Origin: Cystobasidium ongulense | Lineage: Eukaryota; Basidiomycota; Cystobasidiomycetes; Cystobasidiales; Cystobasidiaceae | Assembly (NCBI GenBank): GCA_022835595.1 | Contig: BQUP01000002.1 | Coordinates: 930,001-994,000 of the forward strand | DNA: 64,000 nucleotides | Direction of reading: 5' to 3' | In this document: one piece after another, positions 23,496-35,832 of the stretch | How positions within the stretch are numbered: the first letter of the stretch is position 1 | Layout: every line of letters starts with the position of its first letter | The notes under the pieces: generated by a model | What the model saw: the letters and a program-made list of their open reading frames with translations, nothing else | The model's database searches: none | Told to the model about the DNA's origin: nothing | Program-made: the position numbers and the translations under genes

Positions 23496-23840
23496 ATGCG
23501 GCCCGGCAAGACGACAGTCGAGAACTTCATACTCTCGGAGGGCTATTGGTTCAGGGGCCCACCACCCACTCACCTGGAGTGCTGCATCTGTCAAGGCATC
23601 CTGCAAAATCCGGTGTGCTGTCAAACAGGTGCCCACATCTTCTGCAAACGCTGCATCGACCAGACGGCAAACGCTGGCTTCGCTCACTGCCCTCTCGATA
23701 GAACTCCATTCGTACGGGGCACCGGTGCGCTTCGGCAGGCTCCTATCGCTCTACAAGATTGCATCGATATCTGGGCCGTGACATGTTCTCTAGGTAAGGA
23801 GGCTAGGATAATATGCAGAGTAACAATGAGGCAGCCTTAA
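23496..23840 (+). pseudogene. truncated tandem relative of the RING/ZZ gene
   Basis: 114 codons, MRPGKTTVENFILSEGYW onward. The RING is intact: LECCICQGILQNPVCCQTGA, HIFCKRCIDQ and CPLDRTPF, followed by QAPIALQDCIDIWAVTCSLG. These match the neighbour's LECSICQNLL, HTFCKKCLID, CPIDRED and ALQDCIDALEVVCALG segment for segment. The similarity stops at the place where the first gene has its first intron, and a gtaagg donor sits there too, but I find no TRAF or ZZ sequence afterwards. The frame instead ends within the last codons of the convergent aldo-keto reductase. Either a RING-only protein or a duplicate that lost its 3' exons. Protein divergence is high, so the duplication is old. Confidence 0.6.
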
Positions 23841-25016
23841 GGATTGCGCCCAGGAATTATATGATCCTTTGGGAGATCTGGTTCAGGGAAGTCTTTGCTC
23901 ATATGTTCGTTCTGGAATTCACCTGAGTCAGGGTCGGCACACAGTAAATGCGCAAAATACCACTTACATAGTAACGGAAGTGATATTGTGACCCAATTCT
24001 ATCGATCTCTGCGACTTCTTCACGTGTTAGGCTGACTCCCAGCTTCGCTGTTCTAGCTAAGCCTTTGATATTTTCGGGATTGGCAGAACTAGTAACTGCT
24101 ACACCTCCCTTTGCTTTGACCCATAGAAGGGTAACGGCATGAGGGTCGAGTTGTTCGCCGGCATCCTTTGATAGACGTTCTGCAATCTTCGTTAGGGTCG
24201 GCTCGAGTGGGTTTTCTCTGTCTTTCGGGAAGCGCAAGCTAGCGGTGAGCGGACCGTACTGCGAATGATGGCAAATCAGATGGCACAGTTCTTAGTGATA
24301 CAGTAGCACCACGTACCGCCTCCGTGATGATGCCATGCTCCTTGTGAATAGCCAGTACCGGTTCAAGGTGCTTCAAGACCATAGGATGGAACTCAAGCTG
24401 GTTGATAACAGGTTTGTGTTTGCACACTTTGAGGAGCTTCTCGAAATCCTGTGGTCGAAAGTTCGAGACTCCGATGCTTTTCAGCTTTCCTTCGTCTTTC
24501 ATGTCTTCCATTATTTTCCACGTGGGAACCACTCTGTCTTCATTTCCAATCATGGGGTTGTGGATGAGATATAGGTCAGGTACTGTTCCCATTCTGTCAA
24601 GTGTTTCTTCGATGCCTGCTCGGATGTCAGCGTCGGATTTGTGTGGAGTTGCGATCTTGCTGGTGATGTAGACTTGATCTCGGGGTATACCAAGCTCTTT
24701 GATAGCTTCCATTGTCGCTTCTTCGGTGTGGTAGACTATTGAATGGAAAGTCAAGCATCAGTATCTCTCTTGCTTCTTTGCAATGAAGAGCCGAGTACTC
24801 ACTTTGGGCCGTATCAAGATGGTAGAGGCCATTTTGCAATGCCGACTTTGTACTGACAACGGCGGCTTTCTTAGCATTACCACTTCCATTGCCGCTGATG
24901 ATACGAGGATCATTCAGCTTATGCCGGTCACAGTGTCAGAATCGATATGCCTACAATCCTAGCCAAGGTATGGCTGTCCCGTCACTTAGCTTGACAGTCT
25001 CCACATGTCCAGCCAT
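23837..25016 (-). CDS. aldo-keto reductase, second copy in the window
   Basis: About 310 residues. Exon 1 begins MAGHVETVKLSDGTAIPWLG; an intron with a gtaggc donor leads to FGNGSGNAKKAAVVSTKSAL, then HLDTAQIYHTEEATMEAI. The tetrad is visible: Asp and Tyr in LDTAQIY, Lys in VYITSKIA, and His in LYLIHNPMI. The usual GKLKSIGVSNFRPQDFEKLL and INQLEFHP strands follow, then the cofactor-binding end VTSSANPENIKGLARTAKLG. The 3' end has two possible acceptors 11 bases apart (exon starting at 23922 or 23911). The second gives a longer tail, YYNEHMSKDFPEPDLPKDHI..., ending at 23837, which I prefer; the first would stop at 23899. The start at 25016 fits the family N-terminus. Its 3' end touches the converging RING fragment. 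Confidence 0.86.
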
Positions 25017-25639
25017 ATTGGTATAAAGAGATTTCTTGTACTTGGGCGCTTGTGCTGATGCTTTAACGATGTGGAGCAAAAGAGAAGAGCTTTCTTTCCA
25101 AGATTAGCAATGAAGACCTTCGCTAGTCGATCACGTGATGTCAGATTCGGATGGAGGAAAGCGCGGATTGCCGAGGACACGAAAGTACTGATACGAAGGG
25201 ACTCAATTGCACACCACTTAGCTGGAGAGCCAGATATTGCATGCCTCAGACTGAAGCAGAGATCTTTGCAAACGAGAAGAAGAGAATTGCAGAGGTAAAA
25301 CAAGAGAAAAGAAAGGCATACTAGCTACAGCGCACATACTTTTGGATATAGCTGATATTTTGGTTGATTGACTACGGCGACTTGATGGTAAAGACTACCA
25401 CTAGTGACTTTTGGTTTGTTTGAGGACTTGGAAGCAAATGAATGAAAAAAAGAAAAGAACGAACGATCGAAATTCTTGCTATATGATACAGTAAACTGAG
25501 AGGGGGCTTGCAGATGCAAAGGGTTTTCCAATCGCGGTGCACGAATGGAAAAGGGGCAAAGGCGCTTGTGATGTAGGGTTGATACCGTTGTTTCAGGAAT
25601 AGAATGTCGGTGAAATAGAAGTATCCTTTGATGATCTGT
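25017..25639. other. intergenic
   Basis: The promoter of the aldo-keto reductase and the 3' flank of the SconB-like gene, both reverse. Contains an A-rich run on the forward strand (25441-25460) and no supported gene. Confidence 0.5.
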
Positions 25640-28600
25640 TCATTGAGCGAATGACCAGATTCTGACAGTACAGTCGTCAGAGCCAGAGATAATCTGCAAT
25701 AACATCAAGACTGTCAGTTTTTGTGTCCTTAGTGTGATTTGGGAGAACGCAAGCCTACCTTGTCGTCACCTAAACCGATAGAAGTGACAGCACCTCTGTG
25801 CCCGACAAGAGTATGTAAACATTTTCCGCCATTTCTATCCCAAACTTTGATAGTCCTATCATGACTAGCGGATACGATTCTCAATTTATCCATATCAACT
25901 GCCCATACTCCTTCAATATGACCAAACATAGTTCTAGCACAAGTACCTTCTTCTACATTCCATACTTTGATAGTATTATCCAGCGATCCACTGACTAGTA
26001 GAGGAGCGGGTGAGTTCCCAAAATCAATAAAAGGCAGAGTTGATGGATCGGGTGCTGGTCTATTGGCTGCTTCAAGGAAAGCGAGGGGATTGGGAGGGAC
26101 TTGTGACAGATGTGATGCAGGCACGAATGCAGCTTGAGCATTGTTCTGGTTGCTCGTGCTACCCTGTACTGGCTGCTGCTGATTTGAACCCTGTTGTTGC
26201 TGATGTTGGTCGAAGAAACCCTCATATGCGTTGCCATTGGTAACTTGAGAGCGATTATTTGCAGCAGTCCCGCTTGTCTCGGAAGCATTGATATATGAAT
26301 TCTGATCGTCGTTGTTCTGAGCAGCAGGGAACGGTATAGAGGAGTGATCATCAACGGAGAGGATCTTGAGGCATTGAACCTGAGCTACATGGCCTTCGAG
26401 CGTTCTCAAACATTGGCGGGTCTGAGAGAAGCAAGTCATGAAGTCAGCTACTGCAGCTCACTGCCATGTACAACTGGATAACTTACAATCAGATCCCAAA
26501 CCTTCACTGTACCATCATCGGAGGACGAGAAAAGGAGTTTTATAGAAGGTTTACTATCGCCATTGGAAGAAGGGCCAGCTTCAGGCGCGAAGCCAGACGC
26601 CGAAGGTCTAGTGAGTTCAGTTTCTGCTGGTGTAGAGGTACAGTCTGAGGAATCAGGAGACCATATCTTGACTTGGTTGACCCATTCTCTATGTCCTCGA
26701 AGAGTGTAACATTCCGCAGTATTGAAGTCCCAGACCTAAGGTGGTGAAAAGACAGATGGATAAATGATCAGTTTGACTGACTTGACTGAGAATTCTGAAG
26801 AGATTAAAAGGGGCCAACTCACCTTGATAGTAGAATCTGAACTACCACTAGCTAGAACCTGTTTATCGAAACACAAACTAATAACGGAATCACTATGACC
26901 TTCAAGGGTTCTTAAGCATTTTCCAGTTTTCCAATTCCAGAGTTTGATTTTAGCGTCCATACCACCAGTTATTAATTTGACACTATCAAATTGTAAACAC
27001 CTAACACCTCTAGTATGACCTCTAAGAATGGAAACGCATTGTCCAGTTTCAGCATTCCAAATTCGTACCGTACGATCCCAAGATCCAGTCATCAAAACAG
27101 GATAAGGTGGATTTGATAATGTTTCGTCTATTTGTAGACATGTAATAGCATCCGTATGTCCTGATAATACTCGAAATTTACAATTTCCTCTTGCCCAATT
27201 TCGTGCTATTGCTAATCTTTCACAATAGACTGTCTTCCAGGGTCGTGTGATTTGAGCTGGAATGGCTGATGATGCCGCTGCTACTATTTGTTGCATGGTG
27301 CTTTGTCCAGATGATGTAGAGGGAAGAGGCAAGGTAGGTGACACAATGACAGGTGGAGAATTATGATTGAGAGCATCGAATTGAGCAGAGGAAGAGGCAT
27401 TCCTCTCTAGCTTTATTCTCTTTGTAGATCTAGCACCCAGATTAGCGGGAGAGAGAGCGTCTTCGAGTGTCTTAGGGAGTGGAGTATGATTATGTTGAGC
27501 CTGATCGTATTTCTGCTGAGCTTGGACCAAAGCAGCTGCATTCGAGCCAATTGCTGGTGATTTCTGTCTTCTCTTCTTTTCAAGCAGAGGTAAACCCCAA
27601 CCGCATTTCTCACACTTACGTTCAATATGTTGTTCACACATTGTTCTCCATAGTAGATCATCATCTGCTAACGCTTTCCAACTCTTGCTCACTTGTGCTG
27701 CTCGACCTAATGACATTGCATCTAGGTAAGACATGCATCTTAATGCCAATTCTCGCGGTAGGACGGCGAAAGGATCCATTCGACATTCTGCTTTGAGCTG
27801 TTCCGAGAGGAAGGATAGTTGGGATGGGCAGCAGATTGAGAGGAGGCCTCGGAGCGTGAGAGTGCGTGCTGCTCCAGAGGAAGCAGAGAAGAGGGACCAG
27901 ATGGTATTTGCTGTTTGCTGTTCTGTAGCAGAGAGAGTGTCGAGGCGCTGCAAACCACATATTCAAGTCAGTCAGTGTTTCAGATAGCTATACGCATACA
28001 TCGCAAACACACCTTCTGCAGGTCGAGACGAGCGCCGGCGTCGACCATACGTTGATGACGGAGACAGATCCGCTTGCAGTCACCACCGGGGGTACCCTTT
28101 ACGCCGAATCCAGTGAACGGGGACGCTCCATTCTGCGAGGTAATCTGCTCGTTTTGAGGATGGTGAGGTCTGTGATTGTGCTGTTGCGGTGGGAGAGATG
28201 CGTTGGCCAAGGAGATGGGGAGTCCCATTTCTTCGAAGGAGGTGAGGCCGTGGTCGTGGTCCATTGTACAGTCGTGGTCGTGGTCATCATTGTGATTGCC
28301 ATCCTCGTCCTCCTGCTTCTGCTTTCCTTTGCCTTTGGAAGCTGCTGCTCTGTCGCCATCTCGCTCGACCTCGTCACGAGACCTCTTATGCGATGATGAG
28401 GAGGACTGGCCAGCCTGCAGCGAAGTCCATTCCAGATCCATGCGTGGAGTGGGTCGAGTGCTGCTGCTGCTGCTGCTCGCTGCTGGCAATGCACTGCTCA
28501 CAGTCCTCGGACTGCCGCAGTGGAAGGCTTCAGGCAGGTCGTCGATTTCTCGCGGTGACGGCGAGCGGCGGAAGTGCATTGCACCGGGGGATGGATGGAC

Positions 28601-28822
28601 GGGTTGCTGTCTATCCCTGTGCAATGCTGTGTAGACGTTCAAGAGAAATGGATTGAGATGGTTGTCGAGTGTCGAAGATGCCATCAACTCGCTCGGATGG
28701 TGCAAGAGTGAGTAGCGTCGGCCAGTCGGCTGACTGGTGGCGACCGGCTTAGAAAGAAACAGTGAGAAGCAAGCACAGTCAAGGTGCAATCCGCACGGTG
28801 ATACTGCTGCTGCTGCTTCCAT
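25640..28822 (-). CDS. F-box/WD40 protein, sulfur regulator SconB/Met30 type
   Basis: Substrate receptor of an SCF ubiquitin ligase. In Met30/SconB/Scon-2 this receptor restrains the sulfur-assimilation activator and responds to cadmium; the sulfur role here is inferred from family. The ~260-residue N-terminus is disordered, with a His/Asp-rich run. Then CKRICLRHQRMVDAGARLDL, typical of the SconB N-terminal region, is spliced to RLDTLSATEQQTANTIWSLF. The F-box is DPFAVLPRELALRCMSYLDA, with KCEKCGWGLPLL after it. TRPWKTVYCERLAIARNWAR leads into WD repeats: SWDRTVRIWNAETG, GMDAKIKLWNWKTG, SSDSTIKVWDF, SSDDGTVKVWDL, SLDNTIKVWNVEEG, SHDRTIKVWDRNGG and SGSDDCTVRIW. A Gln/Asn-rich insert of about 90 residues sits between repeats. 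The start could also be an internal ATG at 28684 (MASSTLDNHLNPFLL). Confidence 0.9.
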
Positions 28823-28884
28823 GTGATGACTGCAGTCTGGTGCAAATACTACTGAATAACACGCTCGTCTAAATGCGGGACGCC

Positions 28885-30004
<1,120 letters not shown>

Positions 30005-30040
30005 GCCTTCCATATTGTATTCAAAGGGCGGGAATAACAG

Positions 30041-30370
30041 CTAATACTGTCTGTATTCTTTCGCCTTCTTCTCTTGACCAGGCAATAGTACTGTCCCTCT
30101 GCTGTACGCAATCTTCTGGAAGAAATAGAGACCTCCTGCGCCGATAGCGATGAATCCGCCCAGCAGGACGAGTGGATTGCCTCCTGCTTTCTTGCGAGGT
30201 GGAGGTGGAGGGCCGCGGACCGGTGCGGTGCTGTATGCTCTGGCTGGCGGCGGGCAGTGAGATGGCATGCAACAGGTCGATGGGGGTGTGTTGAGAGAAG
30301 AGAGAGTCGTGTCCATCCATGCAAGGCGTACAAGCTGAGAGCGACGAGGCAATCGAAGGCCACCCATCAT
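30041..30370 (-). CDS. small mitochondrial single-pass membrane protein, unrecognised
   Basis: 109 residues, intronless. The N-terminal half is Arg/Ser/Pro-rich without acidic residues until residue 20 (MMGGLRLPRRSQLVRLAWMD), with ARAYSTAPVRG resembling a matrix processing site. One hydrophobic helix follows (NPLVLLGGFIAIGAGGLYFF), then a basic Lys/Tyr tail (KKAKEYRQY). A Pro-rich hinge (GPPPPPRKKAGG) separates the two. The plan, presequence, short hinge, one helix and charged tail, is that of inner-membrane assembly factors or small respiratory subunits, but I do not recognise the family. It is divergent from VPS2 with only 46 bases between start codons, so they share a promoter. Confidence 0.68.
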   Translation of the reverse strand: MMGGLRLPRRSQLVRLAWMDTTLSSLNTPPSTCCMPSHCPPPARAYSTAPVRGPPPPPRKKAGGNPLVLLGGFIAIGAGGLYFFQKIAYSRGTVLLPGQEKKAKEYRQY

Positions 30371-30416
30371 GACACGGCTTTGCTTTCCTCGATATCATTA
30401 GTCTTCCACTACCGCC

Positions 30417-31535
30417 ATGCAGATACTCGTACATGTGTCTGATGCATGCTCCATGCCATGCTCTGACTGACCTGCGCATTCCACCACCAGGACACCCTCT
30501 TCGGGCGGGCAAAGACGCCTGCCGAAAGGCTCAGAGAGCACCAGCGCAGCCTGCAGCGCGCTCAGAGAGAGCTAGACAGAGAACGCACAAAGCTCGAGCA
30601 GCAGGAGAAGAAGCTGGGTGGGTTGTCGCTGTCCAGTTGCATAGCTTGTTTGAAGTTAGGCCATCTGACACACTGCACGTGGGATCCCTCCCTGACACAG
30701 TCATGGACATCAAGAAGGCAGCCAAAGCAGGTCAGATGGTGAGTCAGACTGTTATAGTGATGGTCTACCAGCAAACTCATCAAGGTTCCGTCCTCGTCCA
30801 TCCATCTTGCGCGCAACAGGGACCCTGTAAAGTAATGGCCAAGGACCTAGTCAGGACAAGACGATACATCTCCAAGTTCTACGCTATGAGAACGCAATTA
30901 CAAGCTGTCAGCTTGCGACTGCAGACGCTACGGTCGAATGAACAGATGGCGCAGGCTATGAAGGGAGCAACGAGGGTGAGCCCCCTTCCTCTTTAACCCA
31001 GATCACCATACATACCTCGAAGTATGCAAGGAACTAACTCCAAAAGCTTGATTTACAATACAGGCAATGTCATTGATGTCCAAAACAATGAACCTACCAC
31101 AAATATCTAAAATACTACAAGACTTTGAAAGAGAATCGTCAAGTATGGATATGAAAGAAGAAATGATGTCTGATACAATTGATGATGTTATGGAAGATGA
31201 AGGTGAAACTGAAGAAGAAGAGAGTGATAAGATTCTGAAACAGGTATTGGATGAAATTGGTGTTAGTGTCAGTCAGCAGGTAAGCCTTTTCACCATATCT
31301 CTATCTTTTCTTCACCTTCCGCACGACACATATGTTGACTTTCGTTTTTATTCATTCGTAGCTCGGTGAGACACCCGAAGGTCTAGGAGCACCCCAAACA
31401 GTAGCAGAGAAGAGACAAGCAGTAGCAGTCGGTGAAGCTGGTCTATCATCCGGAGGAGGCGGGGAAAGTTTGGGAGGAAGAGACCCAGAAGTAGATGACC
31501 TTCAAGCACGACTCGACAAGCTCAGAAAGGACTAG
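30417..31535 (+). CDS. VPS2: ESCRT-III subunit Vps2/Did4 (CHMP2)
   Basis: A Snf7-family protein that caps ESCRT-III filaments and recruits Vps4 at endosomes. I place the start in a tiny first exon (Met-Gln-Ile-Leu at 30417) followed by a gtacat donor. It joins DTLFGRAKTPAERLREHQRS and reproduces the family N-terminus (Met-Asn-Ile-Leu/Met...LFG). Next come LDRERTKLEQQEKKL, DIKKAAKAGQM, VMAKDLVRTRRYISKFYAMR, QLQAVSLRLQTLRSNEQMAQ and MNLPQISKILQDFERESSSM. The acidic segment EDEGETEEEESDKILKQVLD precedes the C-terminal MIM1 helix LQARLDKLRKD, which binds the Vps4 MIT domain. Five introns or so. Length about 220 residues, normal for the family. Confidence 0.92.
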
Positions 31536-32009
31536 TGTAGCCGCTTCTTCTTGTTTCAGAAATTCCCTTGTACTTTCATGAATCTGTATCATTGTTCTTT
31601 TCGTTCTATTTCTATCTGGCATGTCGGCCGGGCCACCTATGCCCACTCCCGAGAATAAAGGGCAAAGTGTAGGTAACCCTATTCGGTTGTATTCGAATCA
31701 ATCTGTCTGTAACTTAAGCATGGACTCGCCATGAATGGCGACATCGCTACTATTGATATGATGATTTCATACATTGTCTAAGAGTGGGGGATCCTCTGAT
31801 TGACTGATTCACAACAACATTTTGCAATATGATGTCTAAGGCCACACAACGAGCTAGAGGTGTGCAAGGCAACTTCAATCTCAACTGGTACCCGTCCTGC
31901 TTCGAGCGCCGATTTCTTCCCCTGCTTCGAATCGACCTCCTTGCATAGCTTATGGCCCATTCACTTATAAATGAACATTCTTACTCTGCGATGCTTTAGA
32001 GTCTAGTGA
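31536..32009. other. intergenic between convergent genes
   Basis: The 3' flanks of VPS2 (forward) and MDJ1 (reverse). No supported gene and no repeat seen. Confidence 0.5.
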
Positions 32010-34292
32010 CTACTTCCGATTTAGGAGCCAATGCTTGATGGAGCCTTTAAGACCCTCCCACAGACTGTGCGGTCTATTGTCTTCTCCTTCCACTTCCGCC
32101 TCACTAACATGAGGTGGCCTGGCGTCATACTGGGAACCCATAGGTACATATTCATCTTGTACGCCAGCGCTCCTGCTGGCATGTTGTGATCCTGCAGGAG
32201 CGACCAACGTAAGCGTTGGTTTATTCTTTGTTTGATTGAATATCGAGACGAAGAGAGGAAGGGAAGAGGAGCCCCGATGATATCGCGAAACCAATGGGAG
32301 GGAAAGGAGAATGCTTTTAGAAGGTGCTTACTGACCTTCTTTGGATGCATTGGTATCTTTCGACTTTTCTTCTTTCGCTGAGGATTTTTCCGAGCTGGTA
32401 TCGTCAGATGAAGGCTTCGTGGCAGATGCATCGAACGATTGAGCTTCCTTGGGCGCCATCTGCGTCAAACGAGCGGTCTCCTCGGGATCTGAAGTATCGA
32501 TGAAGCGTCGCGTAGGTAGACCTTCTCCTTCGGCTACGAATTCTTCTAGCAATGCGCGTTGTCGCTTGGTGAGGGATCTTGTGGATTACCAGCGTTAGCT
32601 TGAAACCGTCTATGTAATCGCATGTAAAGAAAGGACTCACTTTGGTATCGTGACATTGAAGTGAACGAATAGATCTCCTCTATCTCCCCTATGTAGCTTA
32701 TGTACACCCTTTTCTCTCAATACAAGATCATCACCAGGTTGCGTTCCGGGTGGAATTTTAATAGTAAGGTCTTCGTCCAATGTGGGTATCTTTATTTTAC
32801 CACCAAGTATAGCAGAAGAGAAAGGTATAGCTTTATCAATGTAAATATTCGCACCTTGACGACGGAAAATACGTGAAGGCATAACTTCAATTCTAATTTG
32901 TAAATCACCTGGTCTACCTTTACCTTCCAAAGGAGCATCACCCATTCCAGCCATGAAGATTCTCATTCCATCTTCTACACCCGCTGGTATTTCAATATCA
33001 ACCTTCTTTTTCGTTCGTACTTTTCCATTACCACCACATGATGTGCAGGTATCTTTTGGATCCGTTGCTGAACCTGATCCACCACATGCATTGCATGTTG
33101 TAGCCATTACGAATCCATTCTGAATCATGATCTGTCGTTGACCTGTTCCTCCGCATGTTTTGCACGTTTGCTTTTTGGCACCTGGCTTGAGGCCAGATCC
33201 TGTGCATGTACCGCAGTCTACAACAGGGCTGATTTCAACAGTTCTCTTTGTTCCTTTGCAAGCGTCCATGAAAGATACTCGAACCGTCTCTTGTATATCT
33301 TCACCTGGTCCGAAACTTGAACCCGCACGTGCCGATCCAGGCCGACTCGAGAAAGACCCTCCAAACATCTGTTCGAAAATATCTGATGCACTAGCTTGAC
33401 CCGGTCCTGCACCACCTCCACCACCGCCTCCGAACATGTCTGCAAATCCTCCAAAGCCGCTGTGGCCGCCGAAGGATGAGGAAGCACGTGCATAGGCTTC
33501 TTCGTTGAATCCAGGTTGCTGCGCTGCAGCACCGTATTTATCAAACATTGCACGTTTCTTCTCGTCTCCGAGCGTCTATTTGATTCATAGAAGCGGTCCA
33601 GGTCAGCCCTATCATCTTTGATCCTGTTTCTTCCTTGAGCGAACTCACGTCGTAAGCATCCTGGATTTCCACGAATCTGGCTTTCGCACTGGCATCCTTG
33701 TTGGTATCGGGATGGAATTGTTTCGCAAGCTGGTACAATGGAAGGAATGCAGCACGGAAAGCAGCGTCAGCGAGTCTGCGAAGCCCTTGTACACGTAGCG
33801 AGCCGCAAAGCAAGGCAAGGGCAATCGGGCAAAAAAAACTTACCTGATAATACTTCTTCTTGATATCCGAGAGTTTGGCAGACTTGTCTACGCCGAGAAC
33901 GCTATAAGGGTTCTTTGCAGCTAGGGATCTATTCGAAGCGTGGAAGTGTCGCGGTGATTGCCTGGTCTGTACATATCAATGATCATGCAGGCCCAATTAG
34001 CGATCCTGTAAAAGCAAGCAGCTGGTGAATGGTGACTTACCTGATTCCTAGCGATTCTTCCAGGATCACTGCTGCTCCTCTCCAGCCTACTCGCACGACC
34101 ACTGCTGGCTGTTTTGCTACTCTGTATCGTGCCTCCAATGATGCTTGAAGACGATGTCGCTGTCGTGGTCGAGAAGGTTCGCTGACGCTGCCTGTTGCTG
34201 CTCTTTGCGGCGGTCATCGAGCAGCGACAAGCGACTGAGCTCGTGCTCGCGCGCAGGCCTGCACTGGCGGTACTCGCGAATACTGCGGCCAT
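32010..34292 (-). CDS. MDJ1: mitochondrial type I DnaJ co-chaperone Mdj1
   Basis: The Hsp40 partner of mitochondrial Hsp70 (Ssc1) in the matrix. A Ser/Arg-rich presequence (MAAVFASTASAGLRASTSSV, with RTFSTTTAT) leads to the J domain KNPYSVLGVDKSAKLSDIKK, with the HPD motif in LAKQFHPDTNKDA. A Gly/Phe-rich region (FGGHSGFGGFADMFGG) follows. The zinc-binding region has four Cys-x-x-Cys-x-Gly-x-Gly repeats: CGTCTGSG, CKTCGGTG, CNACGGSG and CTSCGGNG. The C-terminal peptide-binding domains end in VHKLHRGDRGDLFVHFNVTI. The C-terminal tail of about 130 residues is unusually long and charged (Ser/Glu/Lys-rich, then SLWEGLKGSIKHWLLNRK). One intron splits the J domain between Tyr-Gln and Leu-Ala-Lys. 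Start is the first ATG of the presequence. Confidence 0.92.
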
Positions 34293-34617
34293 GCTGATTG
34301 ACTTGCTGTTGTATGCTGTTGGTCACAACGAAGAAAGCTCAAGTCCATCGCCTTCTGGAAAGAAAGTCAAAATTTTGGTGGCGAGGAATACGGAAGACGC
34401 TGTACTACTGAGAAGCGGTTATTGAGAATGCGATGAGCACCTCTAGCACAGGAAGCGTGGTGAAGGCACTAAATACTCGTACAAGAGCTCCGAGAGCAAA
34501 AGTGCGACCATTCGCCCAGAAGCTTCAGCTTTGCATCACGTGCAACGTGTACAAGGCCGGAGGATAGTACATATTGAAAGGTAAAGCTACATTATAAGCT
34601 ACTCTGAAGTACACAGC
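34293..34617. other. intergenic
   Basis: The promoter of MDJ1 and the 3' flank of the MGMT gene, both reverse. A cacgtg E-box-like hexamer lies near 34536. No gene seen. Confidence 0.45.
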
Positions 34618-35832
34618 TCATACAGATGTAAACTTATCAAATACAGGGCCTAGGACTCGACCCTTCGAATCAAACTTTACACCCTCCTTGTGTAGGAGCT
34701 CCATCTTCTCGTTATAATGCTTGCCGTCAACGCCCCATGAACCACCAAAGCCTGTTTATTTATGTATGTAGTCAGGATTTGATACTGCTGGAGAGAAGTA
34801 TCGATGCCCACCTCCGATTGTCCTATCAGCCGCCAGAATTCTATGACACGGCACTCTGGGTGCGAAAGGGTTATTCCGCATAGCATTGCCGACAGCTCGA
34901 GGGGCTGATCCCAAAGCTTTAGCCATAGCACCTGCAGTAATAACACCGCTTGTCAATGAAGAGTGAATACAGGCTAATAGTTCCTGTATTTATGCTTACC
35001 ATAAGTTGAGAAATGACCTTCGGGGATCTGAATCAATAATTTCAAGCATTTCTTTTGAAAATCTGTCTTTTCAGATGTATCAATCATAGCTTCCAACTCT
35101 TTTCTGTCTTTGTGTATGTCGTTCGCAGTGTCTTCAGTCTCACTCTCCTGAGTCAAGTCGATGTGATCATCTTCTGTTAGATCTATTTTGATTTTCTTGG
35201 AACTTGGACTTGTCTTCGAATTGTCAAGTGTTCCCACTGGCGCCTTCCTTTTGGATAGAACCTTGCTAGTAATGGTTGTGTCTTTGACTTTACTCTTTTT
35301 CCCTCGCAAAGCTAGACTTTGTTCATCGAGTTCCGCAAGACTGGCTTGACCATCCAAGATCTGAGGGGTATCAAGATAATGAGCTTGAGCCTAACTAGAC
35401 GCATCACACCGTCTGATTATGTATTAGCTCACTTTCTGACCGATTTCCAGAGCTTTCCTAAGTTGATCTTGGTTCATATTCTTATAAGCCGGACTCTTGA
35501 TCTTGGCCATCCAAGGTGTGTCACCAGCGACAGCGTCCAGAATAATGCGAGCAAAGCAATGGTCCAAAGATACTGGCCTGATATAAGAAGCAAGCTGCGT
35601 CAGCATTTGAATAGACATCCATTGCCAATGTGCGCTTCGCTGCGGCGCGGGTGTGCAGCCACACGTACCAGTGTTTCTGGCTCGGATGCTTCTCTCTCGC
35701 TGCTTTCGGCAGTGTCTCCGTATACATCGTACGCCATTCATCACGCAGCTGTTCTACATCTTTGCTCTCTGCTTTCTGCAGCGTCTTAACAGAGGTGCGT
35801 GGCTTCTTCGACGCGGTACTGCTGGAGGTCAT
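34618..35832 (-). CDS. MGT1: O6-methylguanine-DNA methyltransferase (MGMT/Ogt) with an extra N-terminal domain
   Basis: A suicide DNA-repair protein that moves the alkyl group from O6-alkylguanine to its own Cys. The C-terminal third has the DNA-binding and active-site core: LIQIPEGHFSTYGAMAKALG, PRAVGNAMRNNPFAP, the acceptor Cys in RVPCHRILAADRTIGGFGG, and NEKMELLHKEGVKFD. Ahead of it lie two unusual parts. The first is an N-terminal segment of about 110 residues with HWPVSLDHCFARIILDAVAG and SPAYKNMNQDQLRKALEIGQ, which I think I have seen as a separate fungal conserved domain. The second is a charged linker (KKIKIDLTEDDHIDLTQESE) that looks like a nuclear-localisation and SUMO-interaction type stretch. 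Introns at three or four sites all keep phase. Start is MTSSSTASKKPRTSVKTLQK. Confidence 0.87.

Noticed and set aside
28462-28490. CTG/CAG triplet run as a possible microsatellite
   Set aside because: It encodes a Ser run inside the SconB N-terminus and is too short and imperfect to call a separate repeat.
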